A stretch of DNA of 33,648 nt, from NCBI GenBank assembly GCA_964369265.1, contig CAYJEV010000008.1:1-33648 (forward strand), read 5' to 3'. The notes under the pieces were generated by a model, which was given only the letters and a program-made list of their open reading frames with translations, ran no database searches and was not told where the DNA came from. Below are positions 12,690 through 21,335 of the stretch, piece after piece. Within the stretch, counting starts at the first letter, position 1, and every line of letters starts with the position of its first letter. The stretch is from DAMCAP01 sp964369265 (lineage in GTDB: Bacteria; Bacillota; Clostridia; Oscillospirales; Ruminococcaceae). Position numbers and translations under genes: made by a program.

Positions 12690-13859
12690 TTATTTATAGG
12701 TAGATAAGATAATTGCAGTTATAAACTCTAATCTTTGGAACATTGTATCGACTAGAGCATATTCGTTTCTTGTGTGATTATGTTCTCCCATAACGCCAAA
12801 AGAGCATATTGTTGGTACACCAGCCATAGTTAAAAAGCTCGCGTCAGAAGAACCGCCAAGCACTTTTGCCCCTGGAACTGGCATGTTATTTTCTTTTGCA
12901 ACATTACAAACAAATTCATACATTTTCTTTCCAGCTTCAGTTGTTTCAAATAAAGGCATTATATGTCCTTCTTTTAAAGTTGCGGAGCAGTCTGGAACTT
13001 TAAAAGTGTTAGCGATATTTTCAATTTCTTTCATTATGCGTTCATGCTCAGACATTTTTAAAATTCTAATATTTATGTCTAGAGAGCATTCTGCTGGCAC
13101 AGCATTGCTAACAGTTCCGCCTTTTATTACACCGCAGTTTACTGTTGTTCCAAGCTCTAAATTAGTAAGAGCTTGAAGGGCTATAAGCTTATGAGCCATC
13201 TCTTCGATAGCATTTCTTCCAGCTAAAAAGTCATTGCCAGCATGTGATGCCCTGCCTTTAACAGTTAAATTAAGCGTTATGCTTCCTTTTCGTCCAATAC
13301 ATAGGCTGTTATCAATAAGGCCTGTTTCCATATTAAACGCCATAAGTCCGCCTTTAGCAGCTTTCATAATAGTTTCTCCGCCAGAAGAGTTTTTATGGCC
13401 GATTTCTTCATCTCCAGAGAAAATAATCTTTAGTGGATGTTCTTTATAGTTAAGCTTTTCTAATGCCTTAATAACATAAAGTGCAATAACAATTCCGCCT
13501 TTCATATCTAAAGCGCCAGGGCCGAAAGCTTTGCCGTCTTTTATATTGAAGGATTGACCAAAACTGTCTTTTGGAAAGACTGTATCGTAGTGGCCGCCAA
13601 AAATAATAGGTGTATCGCTTCTATCATCGCCTAAAATACCGACTAAAGAAGGAGCATTCTCGCCAACTTCAATAGTTTCGCATTTTAATCCAGCCTTAGT
13701 GAAAAGCTCTTTAATCCTATTAGATACTGCCAAAACTCCATCGATTTCTTTGCTAAAGCTCTGCAATTCAACAAGCTCTTTCCAAACAGAGATCATTTCC
13801 TCTTTATTGTCATTTATGAATTCTTGTATAGCATATTTTTGATTTTCTGATAGCTTCAT
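12690..13859 (-). CDS. M20 family metallopeptidase (carboxypeptidase G2-like)
   Basis: This is a two-zinc cytosolic exopeptidase or deacylase of 389 residues. Zinc and catalytic residues are visible: His90 and Asp92 in FGGHYDTVF, Asp118 in GPGALDMKGG, Glu151-Glu152 in SGDEEIG, Glu178 in FNMETG and a His in EHNHTRNE (359-366). The lid/dimerisation domain starts at GRKGSITLNLTVKGRASHAG (189-208). The architecture fits the glutamate carboxypeptidase/ArgE/DapE/CPG2 group; the exact substrate is not readable. It has its own promoter at 13883-13911, with AGGAG 9-10 nt before the ATG. I see no clear terminator between it and the regulator downstream. Confidence 0.88.
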   Translation of the reverse strand: MKLSENQKYAIQEFINDNKEEMISVWKELVELQSFSKEIDGVLAVSNRIKELFTKAGLKCETIEVGENAPSLVGILGDDRSDTPIIFGGHYDTVFPKDSFGQSFNIKDGKAFGPGALDMKGGIVIALYVIKALEKLNYKEHPLKIIFSGDEEIGHKNSSGGETIMKAAKGGLMAFNMETGLIDNSLCIGRKGSITLNLTVKGRASHAGNDFLAGRNAIEEMAHKLIALQALTNLELGTTVNCGVIKGGTVSNAVPAECSLDINIRILKMSEHERIMKEIENIANTFKVPDCSATLKEGHIMPLFETTEAGKKMYEFVCNVAKENNMPVPGAKVLGGSSDASFLTMAGVPTICSFGVMGEHNHTRNEYALVDTMFQRLEFITAIILSTYK

Positions 13860-13882
13860 TCCAAATTTCTCCTTTTATTTTA

Positions 13883-13911
13883 ATACTACCATAAAAACAA
13901 TGGAATGTGAA
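13883..13911 (-). promoter_or_regulatory. Promoter of the M20 peptidase gene
   Basis: On the minus strand, TTCACA (13906-13911) and TAGTAT (13883-13888) are 17 nt apart. The match is moderate. The start is predicted near 13876. Confidence 0.4.
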
Positions 13912-13998
13912 TAGTGATTAGTTAAAATTGATAAAAAGATTTTGTTATTCTAAAACCCAAATAAACTTACAATAATATACACTTTATCTCAAAAAGGA

Positions 13999-14027
13999 TT
14001 TACTTTTATCCCATAATAAGATATAAT
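13999..14027 (+). promoter_or_regulatory. Upstream promoter of the hprK region
   Basis: TTTACT (13999-14004) and TATAAT (14022-14027) have a 17-nt spacer. The start is predicted near 14034. A dyad ATAATC-N7-GATTAT (14026-14044) covers the start site and could be an operator. The transcript would begin with the structured segment at 14034-14130. Confidence 0.5.
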
Positions 14028-14033
14028 AATCTT

Positions 14034-14130
14034 AAAGAGATTATCACATATCCTCTCGCAGGGGCGATTTAGAAGTCCATTTTGCTCGCCATAAAGGCAA
14101 CCACAAAACATGGACGATTATATCAAAAAT
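14034..14130 (+). ncRNA. Unidentified structured RNA or 5' leader upstream of hprK
   Basis: About 90 nt with locally higher GC lie in an otherwise AT-rich, gene-free stretch of 330 nt. Three helices can be drawn: CCTC/GGGG around TCGCA (14052-14064), GGCGA/TCGCC (14063-14067 with 14086-14090), and GTCCAT/ATGGAC (14075-14080 with 14110-14115). The last two interleave, so they would make a pseudoknot. An upstream promoter (13999-14027) could start a transcript here, and a T-rich stretch follows near 14130. I do not recognise a known riboswitch or sRNA family. It could be a short sRNA or a leader of hprK. Confidence 0.3.
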
Positions 14131-14141
14131 TTTTGAATTTA

Positions 14142-14150
14142 TGATATAAT
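14142..14150 (+). promoter_or_regulatory. Extended -10 promoter close to hprK
   Basis: TGATATAAT (extended -10; TATAAT at 14145-14150) has no good -35 at the right distance. A start near 14157 would give hprK a leader of about 33 nt with GGGGG as ribosome binding site, separate from the structured segment upstream. Confidence 0.45.
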
Positions 14151-14189
14151 TAAGAATAATAAAATTAATTATAATATGGGGGTTATGCT

Positions 14190-15173
14190 ATGAGCGAAAG
14201 ATACACAGTTCAATTATCTAAAATAGTAAAAGAGTTTAATCTAGAGGTTGTATTTGCAGATAAGCCATTAGAAGAAATTCTTGTAGAGAATAGAAACTTA
14301 AATAGGCCTGGGCTTCAGCTTGCTGGCTTTTTTGATGTGTTTGAAAAAGGCAGAATTCAAGTGCTTGGAATGAGCGAATATGAGTTTTTAAAGACTATGC
14401 CAGAAGAAAAGCAAAAAGAAAACCTAGAAAAGCTCTGCGCATTATTGCCTCCTGCTATAATTGTTGCTAGAGGTAATGAGGTTGACAGCATTGTTGTTGA
14501 AGCTGCAAAGAAGTATGGTGTTAGTGTATTAAAATCAAAAGAAAATACATCTGAATTAGTTGCTGCACTTATTGCGTTTTTATGTCTTGAGCTTGCTCCT
14601 CGCATAACAAGGCATGGTGTTTTAATGGAAGTGTATGGAGAGGGAATTTTAATCTTAGGCGCTAGTGGTGTTGGTAAGAGCGAAACAGCTGTTGAGCTTT
14701 TAGTTAGAGGGCATCGTATAATTTCAGATGATGCAGTTGAGATAAAAAGAGCATCAGCTAGAGCGCTTGTTGGCTCTTCTCCAGATAATATAAGGCATTT
14801 TATGGAGCTTCGTGGCATAGGAATAGTTAATGCAAGGCGTATATTTGGTATGTCTAGTGTTAAGGTGGTCGAAAAAATTGGTCTAATTATTCAGCTAGAG
14901 CAGTGGAACGATAACACACAATATGATAGAATGGGTACTGAAAATAATGTAATGGAGATACTAGGCATTAGGGTGCCTGTTGTTACAGTGCCTGTTAAGC
15001 CTGGTCGAAACCTCGCTGTTATAATTGAGGTTGCTGTTATGAATCAGCGATTAAAGAAAATGGGATATTATGCTGCTAATGAGCTTATGGAAGGGCTTGG
15101 TATACCTCCTGAGCTAATCGAAGTGCCAGCCGAAACTGTTATACCAAATACATACTGGGAAGCTAATAAATAA
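14190..15173 (+). CDS. hprK: HPr kinase/phosphorylase
   Basis: HprK phosphorylates HPr on Ser46 with ATP or pyrophosphate and removes the phosphate with Pi, so it sets carbon catabolite repression. The 327-residue protein has the N-terminal domain (1-130), His141 in ITRHGVLMEVYG, the P-loop GASGVGKSE (157-165), RGHRIISDDAVEIKR (173-187) and the family signature MELRGIGIVNARRIFG (205-220). ATG is preceded by GGGGG. It heads a run of closely packed plus-strand genes (murB after 19 nt), a common Clostridial arrangement. Confidence 0.97.
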   Translation: MSERYTVQLSKIVKEFNLEVVFADKPLEEILVENRNLNRPGLQLAGFFDVFEKGRIQVLGMSEYEFLKTMPEEKQKENLEKLCALLPPAIIVARGNEVDSIVVEAAKKYGVSVLKSKENTSELVAALIAFLCLELAPRITRHGVLMEVYGEGILILGASGVGKSETAVELLVRGHRIISDDAVEIKRASARALVGSSPDNIRHFMELRGIGIVNARRIFGMSSVKVVEKIGLIIQLEQWNDNTQYDRMGTENNVMEILGIRVPVVTVPVKPGRNLAVIIEVAVMNQRLKKMGYYAANELMEGLGIPPELIEVPAETVIPNTYWEANK

Positions 15174-15192
15174 TTGGAGGAATACTATAAAT

Positions 15193-16110
15193 ATGTTAAA
15201 TAAAATTCAGTGTCTAAAAGAGATGCTGGAACGATTGAATGTGTGGTATAAAGAGGAACATAGCATGGCTCTTTGTACTAGCTTTAAGGTTGGCGGCAAC
15301 GCCGACCTTTACTGCAAAACAGCCGATAAAAAGGCTATAAAGGCAATAGTTTCATATTGCAAATGCGAAGATATACCAATAACACTAATTGGTAGAGGGA
15401 GCAATCTCATTGTTGGGGATAAAGGCATTCGTGGTGTAGTGCTTGCCATTGTTGGTGGAACTAGCGATATAGTTAAGACTGGTGAAACTAGCTTTTATGC
15501 AAGTGCTGGTGTGTCTTTAGCTGCTATAGCTAACTACGCTTTGTCTGAAAGCTTAACAGGCGCTGAATTTATACATGGCATACCTGGTAGTTTAGGTGGA
15601 GGCATTTATATGAATGCTGGAGCTTATAGAGGGGAGCTAAAAGATATAATTAGCAGGATACATCATTTAGATACAGAGCTTATCGAGGGAAGCTTTACAC
15701 CATACGAAGCTTTCATGACATATAGATACTCTGATTATTGCGTTAATAATTTTATAATAACAGGCGCTGAGTTTAACTTAGCAAAAGGTGACCAAAAAGA
15801 GATAAAAGAATGGATGGAGCATTTAGCTGAGTTAAGAAGCAGTAAACAACCGCTTGATAAACCTAGCGCAGGCAGTACTTTTAAGCGTCCCAAAGGAGCT
15901 TTTGCAGCAGCCTTGATAGAAGAGTGCGGTTTAAAAGGGCTTAGCGTTGGTGGCGCAATGGTTAGTGAAAAACATAGTGGCTTTGTGGTTAACACAGGTG
16001 GAGCAACTGCAAGCGATATATTAGCTCTTTGCGATAAGGTAAAGGATGTAGTAAATAAAGAAAAGGGATTTGAGCTGGAATTAGAGCCTATTTTAATAGG
16101 TGAATTTTAG
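15193..16110 (+). CDS. murB: UDP-N-acetylenolpyruvoylglucosamine reductase
   Basis: MurB uses NADPH and FAD to make UDP-N-acetylmuramate, the second committed step of peptidoglycan precursor synthesis. The 305-residue protein has the FAD-binding stretch LIGRGSNLIVGDKG (65-78), the HGIPGSLGGGIYMNAGAYRG loop (128-147), YRYSDY (177-182) and the catalytic Ser228 in AGSTFKRP with Glu298 in ELEPILIGEF. The lack of the extra loop and the length fit the type II form found in Bacillota. GGAGG lies 12 nt before the ATG, somewhat far. It is placed between hprK and rapZ, as often seen in Clostridia. Confidence 0.96.
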   Translation: MLNKIQCLKEMLERLNVWYKEEHSMALCTSFKVGGNADLYCKTADKKAIKAIVSYCKCEDIPITLIGRGSNLIVGDKGIRGVVLAIVGGTSDIVKTGETSFYASAGVSLAAIANYALSESLTGAEFIHGIPGSLGGGIYMNAGAYRGELKDIISRIHHLDTELIEGSFTPYEAFMTYRYSDYCVNNFIITGAEFNLAKGDQKEIKEWMEHLAELRSSKQPLDKPSAGSTFKRPKGAFAAALIEECGLKGLSVGGAMVSEKHSGFVVNTGGATASDILALCDKVKDVVNKEKGFELELEPILIGEF

Positions 16111-16118
16111 GGGGGAAG

Positions 16119-16973
16119 ATGGAGTTTCTAATAATAACAGGAATGTCTGGTGCTGGTAAATCTACATTTGTAAAAGTGCTTGAAGATATTGGATATTATT
16201 GCATGGATAATATCCCTCCTGAGTTTATTCCAAAGCTTGGGGAACTATATAAAAGAGGCGTTGCGGGGAGCTTTGCTGTGGTAAGTGATAGCAGAAGCTT
16301 GGTGATGGGCTCAGGAACATTGATGGAGGCTGTTGAAGAGCTAAAGACAGCTGGTGTTGAAGTTAAGATTGTGTTTTTAGATTCAAATGATGATACACTA
16401 AAAAAGCGATTTAAAGAAACACGCCGTCGACTTCCTTTAATGAGCTCAACTGTTTCCACAATGGCAGATGCACTAACTCTTGAAAGAAGGCTGCTAGCTG
16501 ATGCTCGCTCAAGGGCTGATTTTGTTATTGATACAACATATCTAACAACAAATGAACTAAAGCAAAGGGCGAGAGAGCTTTTTGTAAAGGAAAAATCTAG
16601 CGCGATGGAAATAAGAGTGCAGTCTTTTGGGTTTAAGTATGGTGCGCCGAGCGATGCAGACTTAATTTTTGATGTAAGATGTATGCCAAATCCTCACTAT
16701 ATCGATGAACTTCGCCCGAAAACTGGGCTTAATGTTGAGGTTAGGGATTATATTTTCTCTTTTGATGAATCGAATGAACTGCTTTATAAGCTAAAAGATT
16801 TGTTGGATTTTTTAATACCACATTACCAATCAGAAGGCAAAAGCCAGCTAGTGATTGCGTTTGGTTGCACAGGAGGAAAGCATAGATCGGTAACATATGC
16901 ATATGAAATTCAGCACCACTTAAAAGACTATAATAGAGTTAGTGTGCTTCATAGAGATATAGAAAAGGTTTAG
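16119..16973 (+). CDS. rapZ: RapZ/YvcJ family nucleotide-binding protein
   Basis: This 284-residue protein has the N-terminal P-loop GMSGAGKS (8-15) and MDNIPPEFIP (29-38), a conserved DSR box (57-59), RRRLPLM, and the C-terminal domain ending GCTGGKHRSVTYAYEI, the anion-binding pocket of RapZ. In E. coli RapZ binds sRNAs and metabolites to control GlmS; in B. subtilis YvcJ hydrolyses nucleotides and affects competence. The job here is presumably envelope-precursor sensing. AGGGGGG lies immediately upstream of the ATG. It is 8 nt from murB and 11 nt from whiA, with no yvcK between. Confidence 0.95.
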   Translation: MEFLIITGMSGAGKSTFVKVLEDIGYYCMDNIPPEFIPKLGELYKRGVAGSFAVVSDSRSLVMGSGTLMEAVEELKTAGVEVKIVFLDSNDDTLKKRFKETRRRLPLMSSTVSTMADALTLERRLLADARSRADFVIDTTYLTTNELKQRARELFVKEKSSAMEIRVQSFGFKYGAPSDADLIFDVRCMPNPHYIDELRPKTGLNVEVRDYIFSFDESNELLYKLKDLLDFLIPHYQSEGKSQLVIAFGCTGGKHRSVTYAYEIQHHLKDYNRVSVLHRDIEKV

Positions 16974-16984
16974 GAGGGAATAGC

Positions 16985-17875
16985 TTGACATTTTCTCAGC
17001 AAATTAAGGAGGAAATATTCGCTGGCAAGCCTCTTTCAGGAAAAGAAAGAGGCTTTTTTTGTTATGGAATGATAATGTGTGCTGGGCAGTTTAGCGAGGA
17101 ATCTGCTGAAATAGAAACTGAGAGCGAGGCTGTTTCAAAGCTATATTGTTTTGCTATTAGTGATATTATAGGCAGAAAAGTTAGACCACGCCTTAGCAAG
17201 TCTGTTAGGGGCGAGGATAGCTATATAGTTAGCATTGAAGGCGAGGAAGCAGAGAGGCTTTTTAGCTATTTCGATGGTTATTTAACTATGCTAACTGAAG
17301 ACAGTAAAAACCTAGCTGCCTTTATTTCTGGAGCTTTTATGGCATCAGGCACAGCAAACGACCCTGCTAAAGAGTATAGACTAGAATTTCATCCTTCAAA
17401 TGAAGAAGTGAGCGATGTGTTGTTTATGTTGCTTACTGAGCTTGGATACCCTCCAAAATCAACTGAACGTGCAGGACGTTCTGCGCTTTATATAAAAGAA
17501 AGCGAACAGATTGAGGACTTGCTTGCCATAATTGGAGCGACTAATTGCAGCTTAGAGCTTATGGAAACAAAAATTTTAAAAGAAGTTCGCAACAACACAA
17601 ACAGACAAAGTAATTGCGACACTGCAAATATAGATAAGACTATAAATGCCGCTCAACAACAAATAAGCGATATTAACTATATATATTCAAAGGGGAAAGA
17701 GAGCCTTCTTATTGGAGGGCTTCTTGAAATTGCAGACTTAAGAAGAGAAAACCCTGATATGTCTCTTAGAGAGCTTTCAGAAGAGCTTGACATATCTCGT
17801 TCAGGTGTAAACTATAGATTTAAGAAAATATCTGAGCTTGCAGCAAAAATTAGATTGGAGGCAATAGATGAGTAA
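16985..17875 (+). CDS. whiA: WhiA family transcriptional regulator
   Basis: WhiA is a DNA-binding protein with a degenerate LAGLIDADG domain. It governs sporulation in actinomycetes and affects division and chromosome segregation in Bacillus. The 296-residue protein begins at TTG (16985), with GGAGGG 6 nt upstream; MTFSQQIKEEI matches the family start. Residues 95-200 include the homing-endonuclease-like AAFISGAFMASGTANDPAKE region. The C-terminal helix-turn-helix is LRELSEELDISRSGVNYRFK (about 265-284). Its last codons overlap dnaE by 8 nt. A perfect intrinsic terminator lies within codons 15-27. The rare start codon should make translation weak, which may matter for that element. Confidence 0.95.
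   Translation: MTFSQQIKEEIFAGKPLSGKERGFFCYGMIMCAGQFSEESAEIETESEAVSKLYCFAISDIIGRKVRPRLSKSVRGEDSYIVSIEGEEAERLFSYFDGYLTMLTEDSKNLAAFISGAFMASGTANDPAKEYRLEFHPSNEEVSDVLFMLLTELGYPPKSTERAGRSALYIKESEQIEDLLAIIGATNCSLELMETKILKEVRNNTNRQSNCDTANIDKTINAAQQQISDINYIYSKGKESLLIGGLLEIADLRRENPDMSLRELSEELDISRSGVNYRFKKISELAAKIRLEAIDE
17027..17063 (+). terminator. Intrinsic terminator inside the whiA coding region
   Basis: AAGCCTCTTTC (17027-17037) and GAAAGAGGCTT (17045-17055) form a perfect 11-bp stem with a 7-nt loop. It is followed by an uninterrupted T-run (17054-17060) and GTT. This meets every criterion of a Rho-independent terminator but starts 42 nt after the whiA start codon, in the sense direction. A translating ribosome would cover it; without translation it should stop transcription before dnaE-addB-addA. 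Confidence 0.6.
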
Positions 17876-20800
17876 CTTTGTGCATCTTCATGTTCATAGC
17901 GAATTTAGCCTATTAGATGGCGCTTGTAGAATAAAAGACTTAATCCCAAAAGTAAAAGAGCTTGGTCAAAAGGCTGTTGCGATAACCGATCATGGTGTTA
18001 TGTATGGGGTTATAGATTTTTATAAAGAGTGCAAAAAGGCTGGTATAAAGCCAATTATAGGTTGCGAAGTTTATGTTGCGCCGAGAAGAATGTCAGATAA
18101 GCAGAATAGAATAGACAACAGCCCATATCATTTAGTTTTGCTTTGCAAAAATGAAACAGGCTATAATAATCTTATAAAGCTAGTATCTCTTGGATTTATT
18201 GAGGGCTTTTATAGCAAGCCTAGAATAGATTTTGAAGCGCTAAAGAAGCATAGTGAGGGTTTAATTTGCCTAACAGCTTGTCTTGCAGGAGAAATTCCGC
18301 GCTTGCTCCAAAAAGGCGACTATATTATAGCAAAGGACAGGCTTATGGCATATAAGTCTGTTTTTGGCGAGGATTTATATATTGAGCTTCAAAATCATAA
18401 TATAAAAGAGCAGATAGAAATTCTTCCGTCGCTTATTAGACTAGCAAATGAAACAGGAGTTAAAACTGTTGCAACAAATGATAGTCATTATGTTAATAAA
18501 GAAGACAGCAAAACACAGGCTGTTTTAATAGCAGTGCAAACAAATACAACAATTGATAATCCCTCAATGGAGTTTACAACTAATGAGTTTTATATAAAAA
18601 GCGAGGAGGAAATGCTTGAGGCAGTTGGTGTAAAAGAAGCTGTATACAATACAGCCGAAGTGGCTGAAAAGTGCAACTTAGAGTTTGAATTTAATGTGAC
18701 AAAGCTCCCATATTTTAAAGCACCTAATAATGTTAATCATAACGAATATTTTAGAGAGAGTTGCTTTAATGGAGCTAAGGAAATATATGGCGAGATAACT
18801 TTAGAAGTGCAAACAAGGCTTTTATCCGAGATAGAAACCATCGAGCAGATGGGCTATGTTGACTATTTCCTCATAGTTGCTGATTTCATTAACTATGCTA
18901 AGAAAAAAGGAATACCAGTAGGGCCAGGACGTGGTTCTGGTGCTGGAAGCCTCGCAGCATATTGTCTTGGTATAACAGGCATTGATCCATTAAAATATGG
19001 GCTTATCTTTGAGAGGTTTCTAAATCCTGAAAGAGTTAGTATGCCAGACTTTGATATTGACTTTTGCTATGTGCGCCGTCAAGAGGTAATTGATTATGTT
19101 GTAGAGAAATATGGCGCTTTGCATGTTGCGCAAATCATAACTTTCGGTACAATGGCAGCGAGAGCGGCTGTTAGAGATGTTGGCAGAGCGATGGGAGTAT
19201 CTTATCAGTCTGTTGATCAAGTCGCAAAGCTTATTCCTAATGATCTTGGAATGACAATAGAAAAGGCTTTATCTCGCCAAAAAGAGCTTAAAAGTTTATA
19301 CGATACCAACAACGATGTTAAAAAGTTAATTGACAATGCTGAAAAGCTTGAGGGAATGCCAAGACATGCATCAATTCACGCTGCTGGTGTTGTTATAACA
19401 AAAGAAACTGTTGATAGCTATGTCCCTTTGCAAAAAAATGATGAATCAATTGTAACGCAGTTCACTATGGGAGTTCTTGAAGAGCTGGGTCTTCTTAAGA
19501 TGGACTTTTTAGGACTTCGTAATCTAACAGTAATCTCTGATACAGAGAAGGCTATTCGTCAATATAAAAAAGATTTCTCAATTGAAAATATTCCACTAGA
19601 TGACAAGTCAGTATTCGAGATGTTCACAAAAGGGCACACAGATGGTGTGTTTCAGTTTGAGTCTTCTGGGCTTCGTCAGGTGCTAACACGAATGAAGCCA
19701 GAAAAGCTAGAAGATTTAATCGCACTTACATCCCTTTACCGCCCTGGTCCTATGGATTCAATTCCAACATATATTGAAAACAGGCACAATCCCTCTAAAA
19801 TTAAATATAAACACCCATTATTAAAGCCAATTTTAAGCGAAACTTATGGCTGTATTGTATATCAAGAACAGGTTATGGAGATATGCAGAAAGCTTGGGGG
19901 ATTTAGCTATGGACGAGCGGATATTGTTCGTAGAGCTATGGGCAAAAAGAAAAAAGATGTCATGCAAAAGGAAAGAGAAGTATTTTTGTATGGCAGTAAT
20001 GAAGAAAGCTGTGTTGGTTGTATTGAGAATGGTGTGCCTTTAGAGATAGGAGAGGCAATTTTTGAAGAAATGTTCTCGTTTGCTTCCTATGCCTTCAATA
20101 AATCTCATGCTGCTGCATATGCCCTCATAGCATACCGCACAGCCTATTTAAAATGCCATTACCCAAAAGAGTATATGGCAGCTTTGCTAAGCAGTGTTTT
20201 GGAAAACACTTCTAAAATGGTTGGATACTTAGGTGAATGCGAAAGGCTTGGCATTAAAATCCTTCCCCCAGATATCAATAGCAGCAGCTTGCTCTTTAGC
20301 CCAGAAAAAGAGGGCATTCGCTTTGGCTTGCTTGCTATTAAAAATGTTGGCAGAAACTTAATTAAAGAAACGCTTAATAAGCGTTTTGAAAAGAAGTTTG
20401 ATAGTTTTGCTGATTATTTAAAGCGAATTCCAAAGCAAGAGCTAAACAAAAGAGCTGTTGAGAGCCTTATTTATGCTGGTGCTTTTGATAGCCTTCATAA
20501 CAACAGACATTCACTAATACAATCCCTGCCTTTAATTTTAGGAGATATTGACAGGGAAAGGCGAGTGAACTTAACTGGGCAGATTAGTTTGTTTTCTTCA
20601 GTTGAAGTAAAAGAGGAATTTAAGTTAGTAGAGGTTGCTGATTTTACACCAAAAGACAGGCTAAGAAGAGAAAAGGAAGTAGTAGGGTTATATGTTTCAG
20701 GGCATCCGCTTGCCTCATATAAATCCTTAATCGAAAAAAATAACTATATCACTATCGCTAACATTGAGGCAGAACATAACCTTAAAGATGGAAATTATGT

Positions 20801-21287
20801 TAAATTAGCGGCAGTTATTACATCCGTTAAATCTAAGGCGACACGAAAAGGTGACACAGTCTATTTTTGCGAGCTAGAGGATTTGACTGGCTCTTTGGAA
20901 ATGGTTGTTTTCTCAAAAGTTAAGGAAAAGCTAGCTATAAAGCTAGAAGAGGACAAAACAATTCTTGCTTATGGCAGAGTTTCATATAGAGAAGATGAGC
21001 CAGCCAAAATAATTTTAGATAGTGCAATGGAGCTTACCTCAAATATATCGGAGAAACAGCAAAGAAAAGGATTGTTCTTGAAAGTCAGCTCTGAAAATTC
21101 AGAAGAGTTTAGAGAAATTCAAAAGGTTATTTCTGTGTTTAAAGGCAAGACAGAGCTGTATATTAGGTTTGAAGACACAGGCAAGATGGTTCTAACTCCT
21201 CAAAATATGCATATTGAGCCAGCAGATGCTTTAATACAAAGACTAGAGGGAATTTTAGGCGATGAAAATGTCGTGTATAGAGGATAG
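17868..21287 (+). CDS. dnaE: DNA polymerase III alpha subunit, DnaE type
   Basis: This is a C-family polymerase of 1139 residues. The PHP domain opens HLHVHSEFSLLDGACRI (6-22) and contains TDHGVMYG (40-47). The palm has GPGRGSGAGSLAAYCLGITG (352-371) and the catalytic PDFDIDF (393-399). The fingers have HASIHAAGVVIT and YQEQVMEICRKLGGFSYGRAD. Near the C-terminus are the beta-clamp-like motif GQISLF and an OB-fold domain (about 970-1060). It lacks the exonuclease domain of PolC, which Clostridia normally carry as a second polymerase. In that setting DnaE extends primers on the lagging strand and does translesion synthesis. GGAGG within whiA is its ribosome binding site. Confidence 0.97.
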   Translation: MSNFVHLHVHSEFSLLDGACRIKDLIPKVKELGQKAVAITDHGVMYGVIDFYKECKKAGIKPIIGCEVYVAPRRMSDKQNRIDNSPYHLVLLCKNETGYNNLIKLVSLGFIEGFYSKPRIDFEALKKHSEGLICLTACLAGEIPRLLQKGDYIIAKDRLMAYKSVFGEDLYIELQNHNIKEQIEILPSLIRLANETGVKTVATNDSHYVNKEDSKTQAVLIAVQTNTTIDNPSMEFTTNEFYIKSEEEMLEAVGVKEAVYNTAEVAEKCNLEFEFNVTKLPYFKAPNNVNHNEYFRESCFNGAKEIYGEITLEVQTRLLSEIETIEQMGYVDYFLIVADFINYAKKKGIPVGPGRGSGAGSLAAYCLGITGIDPLKYGLIFERFLNPERVSMPDFDIDFCYVRRQEVIDYVVEKYGALHVAQIITFGTMAARAAVRDVGRAMGVSYQSVDQVAKLIPNDLGMTIEKALSRQKELKSLYDTNNDVKKLIDNAEKLEGMPRHASIHAAGVVITKETVDSYVPLQKNDESIVTQFTMGVLEELGLLKMDFLGLRNLTVISDTEKAIRQYKKDFSIENIPLDDKSVFEMFTKGHTDGVFQFESSGLRQVLTRMKPEKLEDLIALTSLYRPGPMDSIPTYIENRHNPSKIKYKHPLLKPILSETYGCIVYQEQVMEICRKLGGFSYGRADIVRRAMGKKKKDVMQKEREVFLYGSNEESCVGCIENGVPLEIGEAIFEEMFSFASYAFNKSHAAAYALIAYRTAYLKCHYPKEYMAALLSSVLENTSKMVGYLGECERLGIKILPPDINSSSLLFSPEKEGIRFGLLAIKNVGRNLIKETLNKRFEKKFDSFADYLKRIPKQELNKRAVESLIYAGAFDSLHNNRHSLIQSLPLILGDIDRERRVNLTGQISLFSSVEVKEEFKLVEVADFTPKDRLRREKEVVGLYVSGHPLASYKSLIEKNNYITIANIEAEHNLKDGNYVKLAAVITSVKSKATRKGDTVYFCELEDLTGSLEMVVFSKVKEKLAIKLEEDKTILAYGRVSYREDEPAKIILDSAMELTSNISEKQQRKGLFLKVSSENSEEFREIQKVISVFKGKTELYIRFEDTGKMVLTPQNMHIEPADALIQRLEGILGDENVVYRG

Positions 21288-21335
21288 TGAAAGAGCAATT
21301 AAGGGTTATAAAATAGTAGAATGGAGCATTATGGT

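Noticed and set aside
14034..14130. Assignment of the structured segment to SRP RNA, 6S RNA or a ZTP/preQ1 riboswitch
   Set aside because: None of the conserved cores of those families (for example GGAAG-type SRP loop or CCGCCUGGGC) is present.
14357..14818. Long antisense open frame within hprK
   Set aside because: It is the complement of a well-defined HprK with all motifs, has a Ser-rich composition typical of antisense frames, and lacks a ribosome binding site. The same applies to antisense frames in iscS (10762-11169), addB, addA and the M20 gene.
20368..20386. Hairpin AAACGCTT-AAT-AAGCGTTT inside dnaE
   Set aside because: The stem is only 8 bp with a short T tract (TTTT then G), unlike the whiA element. 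Probably coincidental.
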